This document shows positions 28,520 to 37,102 of a stretch of DNA of 64,000 nucleotides, one piece after another (position 1 is the first letter of the stretch; the number at the start of each line of letters is the position of its first letter). The stretch lies in the NCBI GenBank assembly GCA_046349595.1, contig JAXMCA010000001.1, positions 3,348,001-3,412,000 on the forward strand, in the 5' to 3' direction. Both the position numbers and the translations under genes were made by a program. The notes under the pieces were generated by a model. The model was not told the DNA's origin, made no database searches, and saw only the letters and a list, made by a program, of their open reading frames with translations. This stretch comes from JACRLW01 sp046349595. GTDB lineage: Bacteria > Planctomycetota > UBA1135 > UBA2386.

Positions 28520-30796
28520 TCAGTCGACGCGGCGGATCACGTAGTAGTAGGTGTCGCCACCGTTGCCGTAGGCCTCGACCACGTTGACGTAGAAGGTGCC
28601 GGCGGCCGGTGCGCGGAAGGCGACCTCGCAGGTGGACTCCGACTGCGTGACGCTCTGCGGATAGGGCGTCGTGCTGCCGTCGGTCGAGTTGATCACATTG
28701 CCACTGCCGTCGCGGACGACGAGCTGGGCGACCATCTGAGAACGCAGGCCGTTCACCAGCTGGTTCGGCACGTAGCCGTCGTTCGCACAGATCACCGCGA
28801 GATGGACGAGTTCTCCAGCGGCCGAAGCCGTGACGCGGAACACGTCCACGTCGCCCACCGAGCTGACCGTGCCGCACACGCCTGCGGAGCCGACGACCAC
28901 GGTCGCGCTCGCGATGTCGTCATTGGGCTCGCTCTCGCTCGCGACGTTCTCGATCGAGAGCCTGATCGCGTAGCCGACCGGGTTGGTGGACGACTGCGCC
29001 CGCGCGGTCACGTACCAGGTGCCTGTCGCATTGGCGAGGACCTCGAGGTGCGTCGAGGTCGTGCTGCCACGCACCTGATCCGCGGGATCGCGGATCTCGA
29101 AGTCGATCGTGTCGAGATTGGCCGCGCCCGGGAGCATGGCGTAGGCGCCGAGCACGTCGACGCGGATCGCGTCGCCGGCCGTCGCCTGGATCGCGAAGTA
29201 ATCCAGGTCGCTGCTCGTGGTCGCGCCGGCGAGCATGGCGCCGTCGGTCACCAGCATCGCGGTGTTGACGTCGTCATTGGGCTCGGTCTCGGTCGTGCCA
29301 TCGAAGGGCGTGATGGTCACGTCGCTGATGTACGGAGCGTCGGCGGCGCCGCAGCACTCGTCGATCCAGTAGGTGTAGTCACCCGGATCGACGAAGGCCT
29401 GGAAGCCCGAGTCGTAGAAGCACTCGTCGTCGTTGTCCATCGACACGCTGCCGCCGCCCTGCGCGAAGAGGCCGATCTCGGTGTCGTAGTAGTCGGGAGT
29501 GTTCGCGCCGTCGTGATTCACGCCCAGGCGGTAGCCCATCACGCTCGCCCGCACGATGGCGGGCTGACCGAGCACGGTGATGGTGTAGTCGTCGGACTGG
29601 TCGTCGTCGTGGAAGCCGACGATGCGCGAGGTGCCGAACAACGTCGAACCCTCGCCGACGGTGGTGCCGAGATCGACCTGCGACACGCGCAGCGCATAGG
29701 CACCGCCGCCCGCGTTCTGGTCGTCGGCGGTCACGGTGATCAGGTAGTCACCGTCGTGCGGGACCATGAAGACCGGGATGTCGAGGTCCTGGTCGTCCCA
29801 GTACCAGGGGTTGCTCGAGTCGTTGCCGCTGTAGTCGTGCTCGACCAGCTTGGTCGGACCGGTCGCGTCCCAGACCGTCAGGCGCGGACGGTTGCCGTTG
29901 TTGCTCCACGTCGTCTGGTCGAAACGCGAGCCGAAGACCTCGATCTCGATCGCGTCACCGGTGTGCAGCGCGAGCTTCCAGGTGTCGACGTCGGCCTGAT
30001 CGACCACGGTGCCGTAGCACGCGGTGCCGACGTACAGCGTGTTGGCGTTCGCGGCGTCGTCGTTGGGCTCCGTCTCGTCGGCGAACAGCGGCACCTCGAA
30101 GGTCGCCGTCGGCTGGGCCGACACGTTCGCCACGTCGGTGCCGACCGTGATCGTCGCCTGCACGTGCACCGCGCCGGGGAAGCTCGAGTGGATCGTCGTC
30201 GTCGCGTCGCCCCCGGCATCGGCCGTCAACGACGTACCGTCGAGGACCGCGCCAGGCACGTCGAGCGCGAGCGCGATCTGCGCGCCCGGGATCGCGTTGT
30301 CGTAGTCGTCGCGCGCCTGCACCGTCACGGTGCCGGTCGTCACGCCGTCGGCGGGCAGCGTCGAGGGCGAGATCGCGACCGCCGAGTGCGTCGCCGAGGG
30401 CGCCGCGGGGTCGACGGTCAGGAAGCCGGGCAGGGTGAAGGTCGTCGTGCTGCCACCGACCAGGACCACGATGCGGAGCTGGCGCTCACCGGCGAGGGTC
30501 GCGGTGACCTGGGCATTCGCGACACCGTCGGCGCCGGTCAGCCCGGTGGGCTGCGTGATGTCCACACCACCACCGTCGATCTCGATGGTGACGGTCGCGC
30601 CCGAAACCGGCGCGCCGGCGGAGTCCATCAGCGTGATGGCGACGGCGCTGGTGCCCGACGCCTGGATGGTGGACGGCACGAGCGACAGCGTCGTGTTGGC
30701 GGAAGAAGGCAGGTGGACACCGTGGTGGTCGCACGCGCCCGCAAAGGTCAACGCGGCGAGCGCGAGGGCGCCGCCGATCCTCGTCAGGTACAGCAT
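28520..30796 (-). CDS. lipoprotein with Ig-like and PPC domains
   Basis: A 758-residue exported protein. The lipobox is LTFAGAC, giving Cys-20 as the lipid anchor; the start MLYLTRIGGALALAAL was chosen to place it there. Two bacterial Ig-like/invasin-like domains follow (SLVPSTIQASGTSAVAITL; ISPSTLPADGVTTGTVTV), then repeated PPC-type modules, each preceded by a SEPNDDIASA-type acidic motif (ETEPNDDAANANTL, ETEPNDDVNTAML, ESEPNDDIASATVV). PPC modules are usually C-terminal pieces of secreted hydrolases; here no enzyme domain is present. Likely an adhesive or structural surface protein. Confidence 0.85.
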   Translation of the reverse strand: MLYLTRIGGALALAALTFAGACDHHGVHLPSSANTTLSLVPSTIQASGTSAVAITLMDSAGAPVSGATVTIEIDGGGVDITQPTGLTGADGVANAQVTATLAGERQLRIVVLVGGSTTTFTLPGFLTVDPAAPSATHSAVAISPSTLPADGVTTGTVTVQARDDYDNAIPGAQIALALDVPGAVLDGTSLTADAGGDATTTIHSSFPGAVHVQATITVGTDVANVSAQPTATFEVPLFADETEPNDDAANANTLYVGTACYGTVVDQADVDTWKLALHTGDAIEIEVFGSRFDQTTWSNNGNRPRLTVWDATGPTKLVEHDYSGNDSSNPWYWDDQDLDIPVFMVPHDGDYLITVTADDQNAGGGAYALRVSQVDLGTTVGEGSTLFGTSRIVGFHDDDQSDDYTITVLGQPAIVRASVMGYRLGVNHDGANTPDYYDTEIGLFAQGGGSVSMDNDDECFYDSGFQAFVDPGDYTYWIDECCGAADAPYISDVTITPFDGTTETEPNDDVNTAMLVTDGAMLAGATTSSDLDYFAIQATAGDAIRVDVLGAYAMLPGAANLDTIDFEIRDPADQVRGSTTSTHLEVLANATGTWYVTARAQSSTNPVGYAIRLSIENVASESEPNDDIASATVVVGSAGVCGTVSSVGDVDVFRVTASAAGELVHLAVICANDGYVPNQLVNGLRSQMVAQLVVRDGSGNVINSTDGSTTPYPQSVTQSESTCEVAFRAPAAGTFYVNVVEAYGNGGDTYYYVIRRVD

Positions 30797-30892
30797 GATG
30801 TGGTCGTTCGCTCTGATTCGTGGGCTCCCCCGCGCCATGCGCGGGTTCGAGCCGACATCGACCACACCGAAGCGATCACCGAAGCCGATCCG

Positions 30893-30916
30893 CTGCGCGG
30901 GATCCGATCCGCGCAG
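30893..30916 (-). terminator. possible hairpin between purB and the lipoprotein gene
   Basis: CTGCGCGG (30893-30900) and CCGCGCAG (30909-30916) pair with an 8-base loop in the 156-base gap after purB. There is no T-tract on the minus strand, so termination is only inferred from position. A smaller CCCGCG/CGCGGG hairpin lies nearer the lipoprotein start. Confidence 0.35.
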
Positions 30917-30952
30917 GGACCGCTGACGCGATCCGCGACAGCAGCACCCGAC

Positions 30953-32389
30953 TCAGACGCGAACTTCGTCGGTCGCCGCGGCGCGCGTCCAACCGCGCAG
31001 CCGCTCGGCGACCTCGCCGTCGAGGAATTCGTCGACCTGCTGCGGAGCGCGACCCACGTAGCGCATCGGGTCGAGCGCATCCGCCAGCACGTGCCGCACC
31101 GGGGCGAAGGCGGGATCTGCGGCGAGCAGCTCGATCAGCGGATTGCGCTCCGCACCGTCCTCTTTGATGCGGCGCGCAGCCTCGCGCGAATGCACGCGAA
31201 TGCTCTCGTGCAACGCCTGGCGGTCGCCGCCGGCCTTCACACCCGCCATCAGGATCTCCTCGGTGGCGAGGAAGGGCAGGTTCTCGCGCAGCTTGCGCTC
31301 GATGACCTTCGGATACACCACCAGGCCCCGCGCGACGTTCTCGATCAGCATCAGGATGCCGTCGATGGCGAGGAAGGACTCGGGGAGCGCGATGCGACGC
31401 ACGGCGGAGTCGTCGAGCGTGCGTTCGAGCCACTGCGTCGCCGCGGTCTGCGCCGAGGTGTCGGCGGCAGCGATCACGTAGCGCGCGAGGCTGCAGATGC
31501 GCTCGCTGCGCATCGGGTTCTTCTTGTAGGCCATCGCCGAGCTGCCGATCTGCTTGCGCTCGCTCGGCTCCTCGATCTCGCCCTCGTGGCTGAGGAGGCG
31601 CAGATCGGCACCGAACTTCGAGGCCGACTGGGCGATGCCCGACAGCGCCGCGTGGATGCTCCAGTCGAGCTTGCGCGTGTAGGTCTGTCCGCTGACGGGA
31701 ATCGAGCGCCCAAAGCCGATCGCCGCGCACACGCGACGGTCGAGCTCGGCGACCTTGCAGTGGTCGCCGTCGAAGAGCGAGAGGAAGGTGGCCTGCGTCC
31801 CGGTGGTCCCCTTCACGCCCCGCGCCGGCAGCCACCCGATCAGACGGCGCACCTCGTCGAGGTCGAGGAGCAGATCGAGGATCCACAGGCAGGCGCGCTT
31901 GCCGACGGTGGTCGGCTGCGCGACCTGGAAGTGCGTATAGCCGAGGCAGGCGCGTGCGCGCCAGGTGCGTGCGAAGACGGCGAGTGCGTCGATGCATGCG
32001 CACAGGCGCTGTTCCACGCGGCGCAAGGCGTCGCGGTAGAGCATCAGGTCGCCGTTGTCGGTGACGAAGCAACTGGTCGCGCCCAGGTGGATGATCCCGC
32101 GCGAGATCGGCGCGAGTTCGCCGAAGTGCTCGACGTGCGCCATCACGTCGTGACGGCGCTCCTTCTCGATCGCCGCTACGCGTTCCCAGTCGAAGCGGTC
32201 GCGCACCGCCTCCATCGCACGGATCTGCTCGGCCGTGATCGGAAGTCCGAGCTCCATCTCGGCCCGGGCGAGTTCGATCCACAGCGTGCGCCAGGTGCCA
32301 TGACGCGAGCGCGGCGAGAACAGCCGCGCCATCTCGGGGCTCGCGTAGCGCTCGATCAGGGGATGGTCGAAACGGTCGCCGTCGCTCAT
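30953..32389 (-). CDS. purB: adenylosuccinate lyase
   Basis: A 478-residue enzyme of the fumarase/aspartase superfamily that releases fumarate from SAICAR and adenylosuccinate in purine synthesis. The signature loop is SSAMAYKKNPMRSERICSLA (canonical SSxMPxKxNP with Ala for Pro), and other active-site segments are RHDVMAHVEHFGELAP, IHLGATSCFVTDN and LGYTHFQVAQPTTVGKR. Length and motifs are closer to the longer eukaryote-like PurB than to the short bacterial form. It is divergent from a small secreted protein gene across a 173-base gap. Confidence 0.95.
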   Translation of the reverse strand: MSDGDRFDHPLIERYASPEMARLFSPRSRHGTWRTLWIELARAEMELGLPITAEQIRAMEAVRDRFDWERVAAIEKERRHDVMAHVEHFGELAPISRGIIHLGATSCFVTDNGDLMLYRDALRRVEQRLCACIDALAVFARTWRARACLGYTHFQVAQPTTVGKRACLWILDLLLDLDEVRRLIGWLPARGVKGTTGTQATFLSLFDGDHCKVAELDRRVCAAIGFGRSIPVSGQTYTRKLDWSIHAALSGIAQSASKFGADLRLLSHEGEIEEPSERKQIGSSAMAYKKNPMRSERICSLARYVIAAADTSAQTAATQWLERTLDDSAVRRIALPESFLAIDGILMLIENVARGLVVYPKVIERKLRENLPFLATEEILMAGVKAGGDRQALHESIRVHSREAARRIKEDGAERNPLIELLAADPAFAPVRHVLADALDPMRYVGRAPQQVDEFLDGEVAERLRGWTRAAATDEVRV

Positions 32390-32562
32390 CGGCGCGGTTC
32401 TACAGGTGACCGCCGCACGGCGCGACGCGCATGCGTCGCCGGCGACACATGCTGCCCTCCGCCGCTGTCCCTGGCGCAGGACAAGCGCCGCGGAACGGGC
32501 CCCCGGAAGCCGTCGCAGGGGCGAATCCCGCTCGGCACGGCATTCGCCCAGTGAGGGTCACC

Positions 32563-32958
32563 ATGATGCGAGAACTGATCCTCGGAGTCCTGTTCACCAC
32601 CGCCGGGGCCGCTGCTCCGCTCAGCGCGCAGCAGCTCCACATCGGTTTCGACCGCCACGGCGTCAGCGTCGGCGGCACGGTCCAGATCGGCGGCCACCGC
32701 GGCCCGATCCTGCGCATCGGCGATCGCGACTGCGACGAGCCGGTCCGCTACGAGTGCCGCACCGTCCGCGTGTGGGTCCCGGGCTGCCGCCACATCGAGC
32801 ACGTGCCGGCGCAGTACGGCTGGGTCCGCGACCACTGCGGACGACTCGAATGGACCTGCATCGCGCCGGCCTACGACCGCGTGATCGAAGAGCCCGGGCA
32901 CTGGGAGTGGCGCGAGGAGCGGGTTCCGGTCTCGGGTCGGCACCGCCACCGCGGCTGA
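32563..32958 (+). CDS. small secreted Cys/His-rich protein of unknown function
   Basis: A 131-residue protein with a clear signal peptide (MMRELILGVLFTTAGAAAPLSAQ), which fixes the start at the ATG pair 32563/32566. The mature part has five Cys (DCD, ECR, GCR, HCG, TCI) and repeated aromatic and charged units such as VRVWVPGCRHIEHVPAQYGW and EEPGHWEWREERVPV, ending in a His/Arg tail. The VPGHW/VPAQY units recall YXWGxW-like repeats in other exported planctomycete proteins. I do not recognise a family. It stands alone between purB and the VanZ-like gene. Confidence 0.65.
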   Translation: MMRELILGVLFTTAGAAAPLSAQQLHIGFDRHGVSVGGTVQIGGHRGPILRIGDRDCDEPVRYECRTVRVWVPGCRHIEHVPAQYGWVRDHCGRLEWTCIAPAYDRVIEEPGHWEWREERVPVSGRHRHRG

Positions 32959-32973
32959 GCGTCGCGACACCCC

Positions 32974-33441
32974 TCACTCGAGGGTCGCGACCAGCACCGA
33001 CAGGAGAGCGAGAAGGGAGAGCGCGCCGAGGACCACCGGTCCCCGGCGCGCGCGCGTACGCAGGTGGGCGAGGGCCTGCACGACCAGGGCTGCACCGCAG
33101 GCATCGGTGGTCACGTCGAAGACCGACGAGCTGCGCCCCGGGACCGAGCGCTGGTGGATCTCGTCGAGGATCCCCCACGCGACGGCGAGTGCCCAGGCCG
33201 ACCACCGTGCCGATGCGGTGCGGGCGCGCAGAGCGAGTGCGCAGAGTCCGGCGAGCGTGCCGAACAGCACGAGGTGCCCACCGTTGAAGGCGAAGGCGAT
33301 GGCGAAGCCGTCACCGAGGCCGAGCATCGGCCGCGACGACAACCACCAGATCAGTCCCGCCCAGGCCGCGGCGACGAGCGCACGCGCTCCGACCGGCCTC
33401 CCCTCCCACCATGCCAGCCCGCGCCGCAGACCCTCGATCAT
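32974..33441 (-). CDS. VanZ-like membrane protein
   Basis: A 155-residue protein with four hydrophobic segments and the VanZ-family core WGILDEIHQRSVPGRSSSVFD followed by TTDACGA (Glu-x-x-His-Gln and a later Asp). VanZ proteins confer low-level teicoplanin resistance in enterococci; most environmental members have unknown roles at the envelope. The ATG overlaps the stop of the RsbW-like gene (ATGA), making it the last gene of the six-gene minus-strand run. Confidence 0.85.
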   Translation of the reverse strand: MIEGLRRGLAWWEGRPVGARALVAAAWAGLIWWLSSRPMLGLGDGFAIAFAFNGGHLVLFGTLAGLCALALRARTASARWSAWALAVAWGILDEIHQRSVPGRSSSVFDVTTDACGAALVVQALAHLRTRARRGPVVLGALSLLALLSVLVATLE

Positions 33442-33881
33442 GGCGAACTGCGCAGGAAGCGACCGCGCACCCGCAGACCGGTCCCCGTCGGATCACCGCT
33501 CAGATCGAGTTGGTCGAGCCCGTCGTTGATCAGGAACAGGCCGCGGCCGCGCTCGCTGTGGATCGGCGGACGACCGTTCCGACACTGCGCGAGCAGGTCG
33601 AGGATGTCGCGGATCGTCGCCGCGGGCACGGCCGGATCGATGAACTCGATGTCGACGTGCGCCACGTCGACGGCGAAGCGGACGGTGAGGAGATCGTCGG
33701 GTCGCCGGTAGTCCTCGCCGTGCTCGATCGCGTTGCTGACCATCTCGTCGACGACCAGCAACAGGCGGCCGACGTCGTGTTCCGACACCCCGAGCGGCTC
33801 GAGTCGCTCCCGCAGGCCGTGACGCAGCGAACGAACCTGTTCGAAGCGCGGCTTGAGCTTGAAGCCGAAGCGCACGGTCAA
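33438..33881 (-). CDS. RsbW/SpoIIAB-like anti-sigma factor kinase (HATPase_c_2)
   Basis: A protein of about 147 residues with a single GHKL ATPase domain. The N box is VVDEMVSNAIEHGED, the G1 Asp is in IEFIDPAVPAA, and the G2 glycines are in RGRGLFLINDGLDQL. Such small kinases bind sigma factors or phosphorylate STAS anti-anti-sigma proteins. The start is uncertain: TTG at 33881 overlaps the nadC stop (TTGA), or GTG at 33875. No partner STAS or sigma gene is nearby, so its target is unknown. Confidence 0.85.
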   Translation of the reverse strand: MTVRFGFKLKPRFEQVRSLRHGLRERLEPLGVSEHDVGRLLLVVDEMVSNAIEHGEDYRRPDDLLTVRFAVDVAHVDIEFIDPAVPAATIRDILDLLAQCRNGRPPIHSERGRGLFLINDGLDQLDLSGDPTGTGLRVRGRFLRSSP

Positions 33882-34780
33882 CGCGCGCCCCCGGCGACCT
33901 GGTGGCCGACCTCGCACAGCAGCGAGAGATCGAGGGCCCGGGCCGAATGGGTGAGGGCACCGATCGAGATGCGATCGACGCCGCACGCCGCGTAGGCCGC
34001 GACGTTGTCGAGCACGACTCCGCCGCTGATCTCGATCTCGACCGCGCGCTGCAGGCGGCTGGCCTCCTCGCGCACCGCGGCGATCGCAACACGCAGACGC
34101 TCGCCGAGCTCGAAGTTGTCGAGCATCACCACGCCCGCACCGCCGCGCACCGCGGCGACCGCCTCGTCGAGATCGCGGGCCTCGGCGACCACGGCGACGC
34201 CCTGCGGTCCCTCCGCGACCGCGCGCGCCACCACCTCCTGGTAGGTCTCCGGCAACGCGCAGGCGAAGTGGTTCTCCTTGAGCAGGACCTGGTCGAACAG
34301 ACCGATGCGGTGGTTGGTCCCGCCGCCCTGCCGCACCGCGTACTTCTCCAGCACGCGCAGACCGGGGGTGGTCTTGCGGGTGTCGAGGATGCGCGTCGAG
34401 GTGCCGGCCACGGCGTCGACGAAGCGGCGCGTCGTCGTGGCGATGCCACTCATGCGCTGCAGGAAGTTCAGCGCGGTGCGCTCGGCGCGCAGCAGCGCTG
34501 CGGCATCGCCCTCGATCTCCATCACGAGATCGCCGGGGGCGACGTCCTCGCCGTCCTCCCGGTGGAACCGCAGGCGCACGTTCGGATCGCAGCTCCGGAA
34601 GGTCGCCGCGGCGACCGGCAGTCCGGCGAGCACCCCGCGCGCCTTCGCCACGATGCGGGCACGCGCCGAGCGCGGCCGGCGCAGGGCGATACGGACGGTC
34701 ACGTCCTCGGCCCTGGGCCCGAGGTCTTCGCGCAGGGCGCGCTCGACCACCTCGGCGATCAGGGCGTCCGGGAGCTGCAT
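33878..34780 (-). CDS. nadC: nicotinate-nucleotide pyrophosphorylase (quinolinate phosphoribosyltransferase)
   Basis: A 300-residue enzyme converting quinolinate and PRPP to nicotinate mononucleotide in NAD synthesis. It shows LREDLGPRAEDVT at the N-terminus, ERTALNFLQRMSGIATTTR, the substrate-binding segment LDTRKTTPGLRVLEKYAV, GGGTNHRIGLFDQVLLKENH, and the C-terminal barrel strand VEIEISGGVVLDN. Length is normal. nadA and nadB are not in the window. It lies 50 bases after the HhH gene and is coupled to the RsbW-like gene. Confidence 0.96.
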   Translation of the reverse strand: MQLPDALIAEVVERALREDLGPRAEDVTVRIALRRPRSARARIVAKARGVLAGLPVAAATFRSCDPNVRLRFHREDGEDVAPGDLVMEIEGDAAALLRAERTALNFLQRMSGIATTTRRFVDAVAGTSTRILDTRKTTPGLRVLEKYAVRQGGGTNHRIGLFDQVLLKENHFACALPETYQEVVARAVAEGPQGVAVVAEARDLDEAVAAVRGGAGVVMLDNFELGERLRVAIAAVREEASRLQRAVEIEISGGVVLDNVAAYAACGVDRISIGALTHSARALDLSLLCEVGHQVAGGAR

Positions 34781-34830
34781 GGGCCGCGGAAGTTACCCGA
34801 TGGCGCGGCCGTGGCGCGACGGCCAGCAGC

Positions 34831-35133
34831 TCAGCGACCGGTCTCCTCTGCGAAGGTGAGCCAGGGCGCCAGGATCGCGATCGTCGTCTCCCCGAAGCCG
34901 GGCACGCGCCGCAGGTCGGCAGCGCTGCGGAACGGTCCATTGCGGACCCTTTCCAGCACGAGGGCCTCGGCGCGCGAGGGCCCCACCCCCGGCAGCAACG
35001 CGAGTTCGCCGACGCGCGCCCGGTTCGGGTCGACCCGATGGACGCGCCACACCGACCGTGGCCGGTGAAGCCGCGCGTCGACCGCAGCCGCGAAGCCGTG
35101 GACGGCGAACACGATTACCAGGTGCAACCACAA
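34831..35133 (-). CDS. ComEA-like helix-hairpin-helix protein with N-terminal membrane span
   Basis: A short protein of about 100 residues with a hydrophobic segment (LWLHLVIVFAVHGFAAAV) and then a tandem HhH DNA-binding domain: VDPNRARVGELALLPGVGPS and FRSAADLRRVPGFGETTIA. This is the ComEA layout, in which a membrane-anchored HhH domain binds incoming DNA. The start is not secure: TTG at 35133 is used because longer forms would overlap the ParA-like gene by over 130 bases. No other competence gene is present. Confidence 0.65.
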   Translation of the reverse strand: MWLHLVIVFAVHGFAAAVDARLHRPRSVWRVHRVDPNRARVGELALLPGVGPSRAEALVLERVRNGPFRSAADLRRVPGFGETTIAILAPWLTFAEETGR

Positions 35134-35162
35134 GGACGCTGCAAACCTCTGCTGCGCCGGGC

Positions 35163-36131
35163 TCAGGCCGGCCGGGGCAGTTGTTCCACCATGCGCGCCG
35201 TGATGCCCTGCTGCGGGGTCCGCACGGGACGCGGCCCGAGGCCCTGCGTCACCTGCCCGATCCGGTCGAGGATCGCTCCGATCTCCAGGGCCGTGCGGCA
35301 TTCGGGGTGGGTCAGCACCAGGGGCGGTTGGCCGAGACGTCGCGGCGTCACGGCGGGCTCGTCATGGACGAATCCGAAGTCGTGCAACGGCAGGCCGAGG
35401 AAGCGCTGCGCCACATCGGCGAGCCGCTCGAAGGCCGCCGCGGCGACCGCGGCATCGTGGGCCCGATTCACCACCACGCCGATCCGCGGCCGCGGTCCCG
35501 GCCGCCGAGCGAGGCACTTGGTGACCGCGTAGGCGTCGGTCAGGGAGGCGATCTCCGGCTGGACCACGAGCACCACGACGTCGGCCGCGAGCAGCGTGAC
35601 GATCACCTGCATCTGGATCCCCGCGCCGGTGTCGAGGATCAGCAGGTCGCGATCGCGCGCCCACTCGCCCAGCGCGTGCGCCATCTGCAGCAACTCGGCG
35701 CGACCGAGACCGGCGAGTTCAGGCACGCCGGTGGCGCCGGCGATCAACTCGAGGCCGAGCGGACCGGGCGTGCGCAACAATGCCGCCGGGGCGCGACCCT
35801 CGATCAGATCCTGCAGAGTGCGGCGCGGGGTCACGCCGAGCAGGTAGTGGTCGGCCGCGAGTCCGTAGTCCGCGTCGACCAGGGTGCAACGACACGCCCG
35901 CCGTGCAGCGACGAGCGCGAGGTTGGTGGCGAGGAAGGACTTGCCGGTCCCCCCCTTGCCGCTCGCGATCGCGATGCTCAGGGCCTCACGTGGCCCGGCC
36001 GCGGGAGAGAGACCTTCGCTCCCCGCCGCGACGACAGGTTCACCTTCCTCGCTGATGGCTGCCTCCCCGGAACCCGCGGATCCGACCCGGAACCGCCGCC
36101 GCGACGCGCGACGACCGCTCCGCACCGGCAC
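35163..36131 (-). CDS. ParA/MinD-family ATPase, FlhG (FleN)-like
   Basis: A 322-residue deviant-Walker-A ATPase. The motif is ASGKGGTGKSFLATNLAL at about residues 58-75, switch I is VDADYGLAADHYLLGV, and switch II/Walker B is LLILDTGAGIQMQV. It ends without an obvious amphipathic membrane-targeting helix. FlhG sets flagellar number and MinD sets the division site; neither context is present here. The GTG start (36131) lies next to the stop of the upstream unknown gene (36133), so the two are probably coupled. Confidence 0.85.
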   Translation of the reverse strand: MPVRSGRRASRRRFRVGSAGSGEAAISEEGEPVVAAGSEGLSPAAGPREALSIAIASGKGGTGKSFLATNLALVAARRACRCTLVDADYGLAADHYLLGVTPRRTLQDLIEGRAPAALLRTPGPLGLELIAGATGVPELAGLGRAELLQMAHALGEWARDRDLLILDTGAGIQMQVIVTLLAADVVVLVVQPEIASLTDAYAVTKCLARRPGPRPRIGVVVNRAHDAAVAAAAFERLADVAQRFLGLPLHDFGFVHDEPAVTPRRLGQPPLVLTHPECRTALEIGAILDRIGQVTQGLGPRPVRTPQQGITARMVEQLPRPA

Positions 36132-36132
36132 A

Positions 36133-36999
36133 TCACTTGACCCCTCCGTCGTCGGCGAAGAAGGCCTCGTACTCGTCGGCCGTCACCTCCGCCGCGTCGA
36201 CCACCTCGCGCGTCGTGACCGGCCCCTGCTCCGGCTCGACGAAGGCGATCGGCGAGTCATCGCTGCCCAACAGGACGCCGAGATAGCGCCTGGTGGCGAG
36301 ATCGACCGCGTCCTCGACGGCCTCGTCCGAACACAGCGCCACCGTGGCGTGCCCGGGCACCGACGCGTGCACAGCACGCGTCTCGCGGTGCAGCGACGCG
36401 ATCGGCATGCCGTCGCAACGCCAGGTGCGCGCGAAGCGATCGCCCTCGATCGACATGCGGTCGTCGAGGCGCTGCATCAGGTCGACGAAGCGGTTGACAC
36501 GGGCGACGTCGTCGCGCGCCGCGAGTCGGTCCGTCCACGCTCCGGTCTCGGCACCGCGCACCACCACCGTGCCGACGTGCACACGCCCCGCGACGCGCAC
36601 GGCGTCGACGCGGACCAGCATCAGCTCGTCGTCGTCGGAGGACAGCCGCGCCAGGCACCGCTCGGTGAACTCGAAGCCGATCGCGATGACGCGCGGCGGC
36701 AGATCGAGGCGGATGCGGAAACCGTCGACCACCTCGCGCAACATCGCGGCGCTGCGGGCGAACCAAGCGCGCGCTTCGGCGATGCGGGCGGGCAGGGCGT
36801 GGTCGTCCTCGACCAGCGAGAGGAACAGCAGGACCGGACGACCGGCGGCGTCGGCGGCGAGGGCGTCGATCGTCAGTCCTCCGTCGAGGACGAGGTCGCG
36901 GCGGATCACGACCAGACCGTGTTCGACACGGCCGGCATCGTCCTGCACGACACTCCACAGTCCTTCCGTCGTCCGCGGAAGGATCGGTCCAGCGATCAT
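36133..36999 (-). CDS. conserved-looking protein of unknown function upstream of the ParA-like ATPase
   Basis: A 288-residue acidic, soluble protein. I do not recognise its family. It opens MIAGPILPRTTEGLWSVVQD and has an alpha/beta middle with PPRVIAIGFEFTERCLARL and DDDELMLVRVDAVRVAG, and a very acidic C-terminus ending DEYEAFFADDGGVK. The start is fixed by GGAGG five bases upstream. Its stop abuts the start of the ParA-like gene, so a shared function is likely. The mixed strand pattern around GFEFTERCL could hide a nuclease-like core, but no catalytic motif can be confirmed by eye. Confidence 0.7.
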   Translation of the reverse strand: MIAGPILPRTTEGLWSVVQDDAGRVEHGLVVIRRDLVLDGGLTIDALAADAAGRPVLLFLSLVEDDHALPARIAEARAWFARSAAMLREVVDGFRIRLDLPPRVIAIGFEFTERCLARLSSDDDELMLVRVDAVRVAGRVHVGTVVVRGAETGAWTDRLAARDDVARVNRFVDLMQRLDDRMSIEGDRFARTWRCDGMPIASLHRETRAVHASVPGHATVALCSDEAVEDAVDLATRRYLGVLLGSDDSPIAFVEPEQGPVTTREVVDAAEVTADEYEAFFADDGGVK

Positions 37000-37003
37000 C
37001 GAT

Positions 37004-37029
37004 CCTCCAAAGCCGCCCGCCCAGGCGGC
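37004..37029 (-). promoter_or_regulatory. leader hairpin and ribosome binding site of the unknown gene
   Basis: On the minus strand GCCGCC-TGGGCG-GGCGGC (37029-37012) forms a 6-bp hairpin, followed by TTT and then GGAGG (37008-37004), five bases before the ATG at 36999. The RBS is strong; any regulatory role of the hairpin is inference. Confidence 0.5.
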
Positions 37030-37102
37030 CGTGCCTTGCACTGGGCGGGGATGAAAGCGGATCCGACGCGATCGTGCAAGGCGCCCACCACGCGAGGTCG
37101 GC

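Noticed and set aside
27449..32554. 1701-codon plus-strand open frame
   Set aside because: It crosses blaI, the lipoprotein gene and purB, all with clear domains on the minus strand; the high GC content removes stops from antisense frames.
35134..35301. Longer ATG start for the ComEA-like protein
   Set aside because: It would overlap the ParA-like gene by over 130 bases, with shadow-like sequence and no RBS advantage.
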